64,000 nt of DNA from Saprospiraceae bacterium. Its GTDB lineage: Bacteria; Bacteroidota; Bacteroidia; Chitinophagales; Saprospiraceae. The notes under the pieces were generated by a model. The model was not told the DNA's origin, ran no database searches, and worked only from the letters and a program-made list of their open reading frames with translations. Below are positions 61,811-64,000 of the stretch, piece by piece (within the stretch, counting starts at the first letter, position 1; each line of letters begins with the position of its first letter). The DNA lies in contig JADJJU010000024.1 in NCBI GenBank assembly GCA_016706365.1, positions 1 to 64,000 of the forward strand, given 5' to 3'. Position numbers and translations under genes: made by a program.

Positions 61811-61990
61811 GGTGATGTCCCGGCTTCGCTGCGCTGCGCCGCACATCACCTTGCAACTTTTGAAGCGCAGCTGAAAAAAGTAGCAAGACATCACTTTTTC
61901 GCGGCTTGTCCCGCGAAAAAACATCACCTTACAAGCCATAGGCGCAGTAAGACACTTGTAGCGAGTGAACGCAGTGAACCTCGCTATCAC
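61811..61990 (-). repeat. GTGATGT-hairpin array, copy E (3' of amino-acid permease)
   Basis: Plus-strand units GGTGATGT (61811, inverted), ACATCACC (61843), ACATCAC (61888), ACATCACC (61921), a degenerate GACAC (~61951) and ATCAC (61986). Hairpins between them have arms CCGGC/GCCG-type, TTGCaACTTTT/AAAAGTaGCAA, TTTTTCGCGG/CCGCGAAAAA, CTTAC/GTAAG and TAGCGAG/CTCGCTA. On the minus strand it reads GTGATGT and follows the permease stop. Confidence 0.8.
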
Positions 61991-62020
61991 TTCTCTACGA
62001 GTAAAGCTCAGATAAAAGTA

Positions 62021-63427
62021 TTATTGCTCAGTATCTTTATTTTTTCGATTAAACCACAGATACAGCGGGATACCGGAAGACATGAGGATCATTCCCATGA
62101 ATGCTTCCCGTGGCTGAGTGATGATAGTGTTCAATAATAAGCCGATACAGAAAAGGATGAAAAGTGCCGGAACCACCGGATATCCCCAGGCTTTGTAAGG
62201 TCTGTGGGCATTTGGCATCTTTTTTCTGAGTATAAAAACTCCGATGGCACTTGCTGCAAAAAATATAAATACTGCAAATACAGCCATATCTGTCAACTGA
62301 TCAAAAGTGCCTGAAAATACCAGTAAACAAGCCCAGGTGCATTGAAACCACATCACATTTCCGGGGACGTGGGAACTGTTTAATTTTGCCATGCTTTTGA
62401 AAAATAAACCTTCTTTAGCCATGGCATAGTAGGGTCTGGCACTACCATAAATAGTAGCATGGGTGCAACCCAGGGTGGTGACCAATATCAGAACAGAAAT
62501 AAATACTACTCCTCCTCTGCCCCAAATCATTTTAATAGCTTCTATAGCAGCAATTTGATTTCCGGCTGCATGGACAGATTTGAGTTGGTCGATGGAGAGG
62601 ATGGCAAGGTAGGTGACGTTGACAATCAGGTAGATACCAATTATCGATAAGGTACCGATTAGGATTCCTTTGGGAAGATTCTTATGGGGTTCCTTGATTT
62701 CTCCGCCCAGAAAACCCACGGAAGGCCATCCCTGATAAGCCCAGAAAGCTGCCAGCATAGCAGTGAAAAGAGCACTGATCGTGATTGGTTTGTCTACTGG
62801 AACAGTGAAATCAAAACTCTGTGCAAGATCAGCTTTTCCGCTTGTCAGACCTGCGATGACGATAACACTCAGACCAATCCCTACCAGCCAAAGTATAATC
62901 TTGTTGAGATTGGCGCTGGATTTGACGCTTCTGGTATTATAGATTGTCAATGTCAGGATCAAAATGATTGCAATCAATTTTGTGGTAAAATCCCGGAAAG
63001 GGTAAAAGATTCCTCCAATAGAAAAATCTTGTAAACCAACAAGTGTTACAGGCATATCGACGATAGAAGAAAGGGATTGGGCAAATACATATGCGAGTGC
63101 TGCAATAGCTCCTGTCTGTATCACAGAAAAATTAGCCCAGCCATACATGAAAGAAACAAAGCGATTATAGATTTTCTTGAAGTAAGCAAATTCTCCACCT
63201 GTATCTGCCAATAATCCGGCTACTTCAGCATTACTCAGCGCACCCAGCAATGTAACCAAGCCACCCAGAACCCAGGCTATCAGCACCCAGCCTGAAGAAC
63301 CTAGCTGATCTGCCATGGGAGCCACTTTCTTGTACACTCCTGAACCAATGACATTGGAAATAAGCACTACAACCACAAATCCCAACCCGAGGGATCTGAC
63401 CAAGCCTTTATCAGTATTTGAGTTCAA
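62021..63427 (-). CDS. APC-family amino acid permease
   Basis: 468 residues, about twelve TM helices. The N-terminal substrate motif is VVVLISNVIGSGVYKKVAPMA (helix 1 with the unwound G-S-G). ALSNAEVAGLLADTGGEFAYFKKIYNRFVSF is the conserved helix 2-3 region. The middle LAAFWAYQGWPSVGFLGGEIKEPHKNLPKGI is the helix 6 signature of LAT/amino-acid exchangers. Probably an amino-acid/cation or exchange transporter; substrate not predictable. Start ATG 63427. Followed 3' by hairpin array E. Confidence 0.92.
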   Translation of the reverse strand: MNSNTDKGLVRSLGLGFVVVVLISNVIGSGVYKKVAPMADQLGSSGWVLIAWVLGGLVTLLGALSNAEVAGLLADTGGEFAYFKKIYNRFVSFMYGWANFSVIQTGAIAALAYVFAQSLSSIVDMPVTLVGLQDFSIGGIFYPFRDFTTKLIAIILILTLTIYNTRSVKSSANLNKIILWLVGIGLSVIVIAGLTSGKADLAQSFDFTVPVDKPITISALFTAMLAAFWAYQGWPSVGFLGGEIKEPHKNLPKGILIGTLSIIGIYLIVNVTYLAILSIDQLKSVHAAGNQIAAIEAIKMIWGRGGVVFISVLILVTTLGCTHATIYGSARPYYAMAKEGLFFKSMAKLNSSHVPGNVMWFQCTWACLLVFSGTFDQLTDMAVFAVFIFFAASAIGVFILRKKMPNAHRPYKAWGYPVVPALFILFCIGLLLNTIITQPREAFMGMILMSSGIPLYLWFNRKNKDTEQ

Positions 63428-63517
63428 TTTAGTTTCTTTAGAATGAGGGATAATTCAATTGAAATTGCGCCTCAATAATAGTGAATTATGAGTTATGAAT
63501 TATGAGTTATGAATGAA

Positions 63518-63590
63518 CAGCCCGGTTGCTGGTTTTAACAGCCAGCTGTTGGCGATTGGCCATTAGCTGTTGGCATACAGCCAGTTGGTG
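63518..63590 (+). repeat. Heptad repeat array
   Basis: GAACAGCC, TTGCTGG, TAACAGCC, CTGTTGG, CGATTGG, CCATTAG, CTGTTGG and a closing ACAGCC. Further decayed pieces run to about 63920. No gene in 63428-63928. Confidence 0.6.
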
Positions 63591-63928
63591 TTAAGAGTTT
63601 GAGTGTGAACCCTATCATGGCCTTTTTCCTTGAGAAGTGAAGGGGACTATAAATTTGCCAGTTTAGATGTCAAATTCGAGATACAATCTATATCCAATTG
63701 ACATTACTTGCTTCCATACACGAAAAACCAGCAAATTATTATGGAGGAGAAAAAGAAGTTTTGAGCTACAAGCTGCGGGAGCCGGGGCTAGCTTTCTAGA
63801 TTCTGGCTCAGCCCATGGCTATAACAGCCAAAACAACCAGCACCCCGGATTACACCTTCAACAAATCACACTCGGAACTCACACAGGCTGTTTGCTAGAA
63901 GCTAGGGGCCAGCAGCCATAATCCAGCT

Positions 63929-64000
63929 TCAACCTTTACTAAACAACCACTTCCCAATTTCCTTAAAACTTGCTTTTTTGCCGTACATCAGGATTCCAAT
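63929..64000 (-). CDS. C-terminal tip of an unidentified gene (runs off the window)
   Basis: On the minus strand, 23 codons open to the window edge read IGILMYGKKASFKEIGKWLF and end SKG followed by a TGA at 63929-63931. The composition (helix, basic end) is protein-like, and the frame ends just before repeat-rich sequence, as at other genes here. Too short to assign. Confidence 0.5.
   Translation of the reverse strand: MGILMYGKKASFKEIGKWLFSKG

Noticed and set aside
61811..61990. CRISPR-like array (short repeats with spacers)
   Set aside because: The repeats are only 7-8 bases, spacers are palindromic and partly shared between loci, unit spacing is irregular and no cas gene is present.
61793..61990. 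65-codon minus-strand ORF
   Set aside because: It translates hairpin array E (recurring KVM-type words come from the GTGATGT units).

Overview
The window reads as a chromosomal segment of a Bacteroidota bacterium, most likely from the Saprospiria/Chitinophagia side of the phylum. The evidence is the gene content. There are two TonB-dependent receptors, a CHU_C/type B T9SS sorting domain, a relic of a type A T9SS sorting domain, the bamD-rpoZ-coaBC-DUF4835 block, a HYC_CC_PP protein, a WG-repeat lipoprotein, and TAnnTTTG-like -7 boxes with little Shine-Dalgarno use. Coding sequence is moderately AT-rich and looks like housekeeping chromosome. I see no prophage, transposase, CRISPR array or rRNA.

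Layout. 1-9.3 kb: 3' part of aconitase, an RsmI-like methylase, nadA, recG, rbfA and a TPR protein. 9.5-18.9 kb: EamA exporter, secreted GH13 amylase, formiminotransferase-cyclodeaminase, two unknown proteins, an AstE/aspartoacylase-like amidohydrolase and a secreted thioredoxin-like protein. 18.9-20.5 kb is a 1.6 kb gene-poor stretch holding C-depleted repeats, an orphan terminator and a T9SS-domain relic. 20.5-24.1 kb: a minus-strand sugar-nucleotide/glycan operon (glycosyltransferase, UDP-sugar dehydrogenase, dTDP-glucose dehydratase) in which two of three genes carry a one-base frameshift in a homopolymer. 24.3-29 kb: nadB, recX, HAD phosphatase, a CAU tRNA, trhO. 29.4-33 kb: DUF4153 membrane protein and a GbsR/MarR-controlled operon of three tiny membrane proteins. 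33-46.7 kb: WG-repeat lipoprotein, a metal-handling cluster (HMA protein, outer-membrane protein, HYC_CC_PP, small periplasmic protein fused to a TonB receptor), a FecA-like receptor, and a lipoprotein plus T9SS type B protein pair. 47.6-64 kb: purA, DUF4835-coaBC-rpoZ-bamD, ROK glucokinase, two lipoprotein cyclophilins, LolC/E-like permease, queG, acyl-CoA dehydrogenase, M50 protease and an amino-acid permease. The window ends in the 3' tip of an unidentified gene.

The unusual part is between the genes. Almost every intergenic space is packed with short structured repeats of several distinct families. The most striking is an array in which a 7-8 nt direct repeat (GTGATGT) alternates with short hairpins. 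I find it at five loci, each time just 3' of a gene and in the sense orientation. Homologous hairpins in different copies carry paired, compensatory base changes, which argues for selection on RNA or single-stranded DNA structure. A second family is made of heptanucleotide tandem repeats (CTTTTGG/CTTCTAG-like) bracketed by AACAGCC, often starting at or inside a gene's stop codon. A third is a pair of large palindromes sharing a common core. None matches a repeat class I can name with confidence, and the hairpin arrays are the best candidate here for something undescribed.
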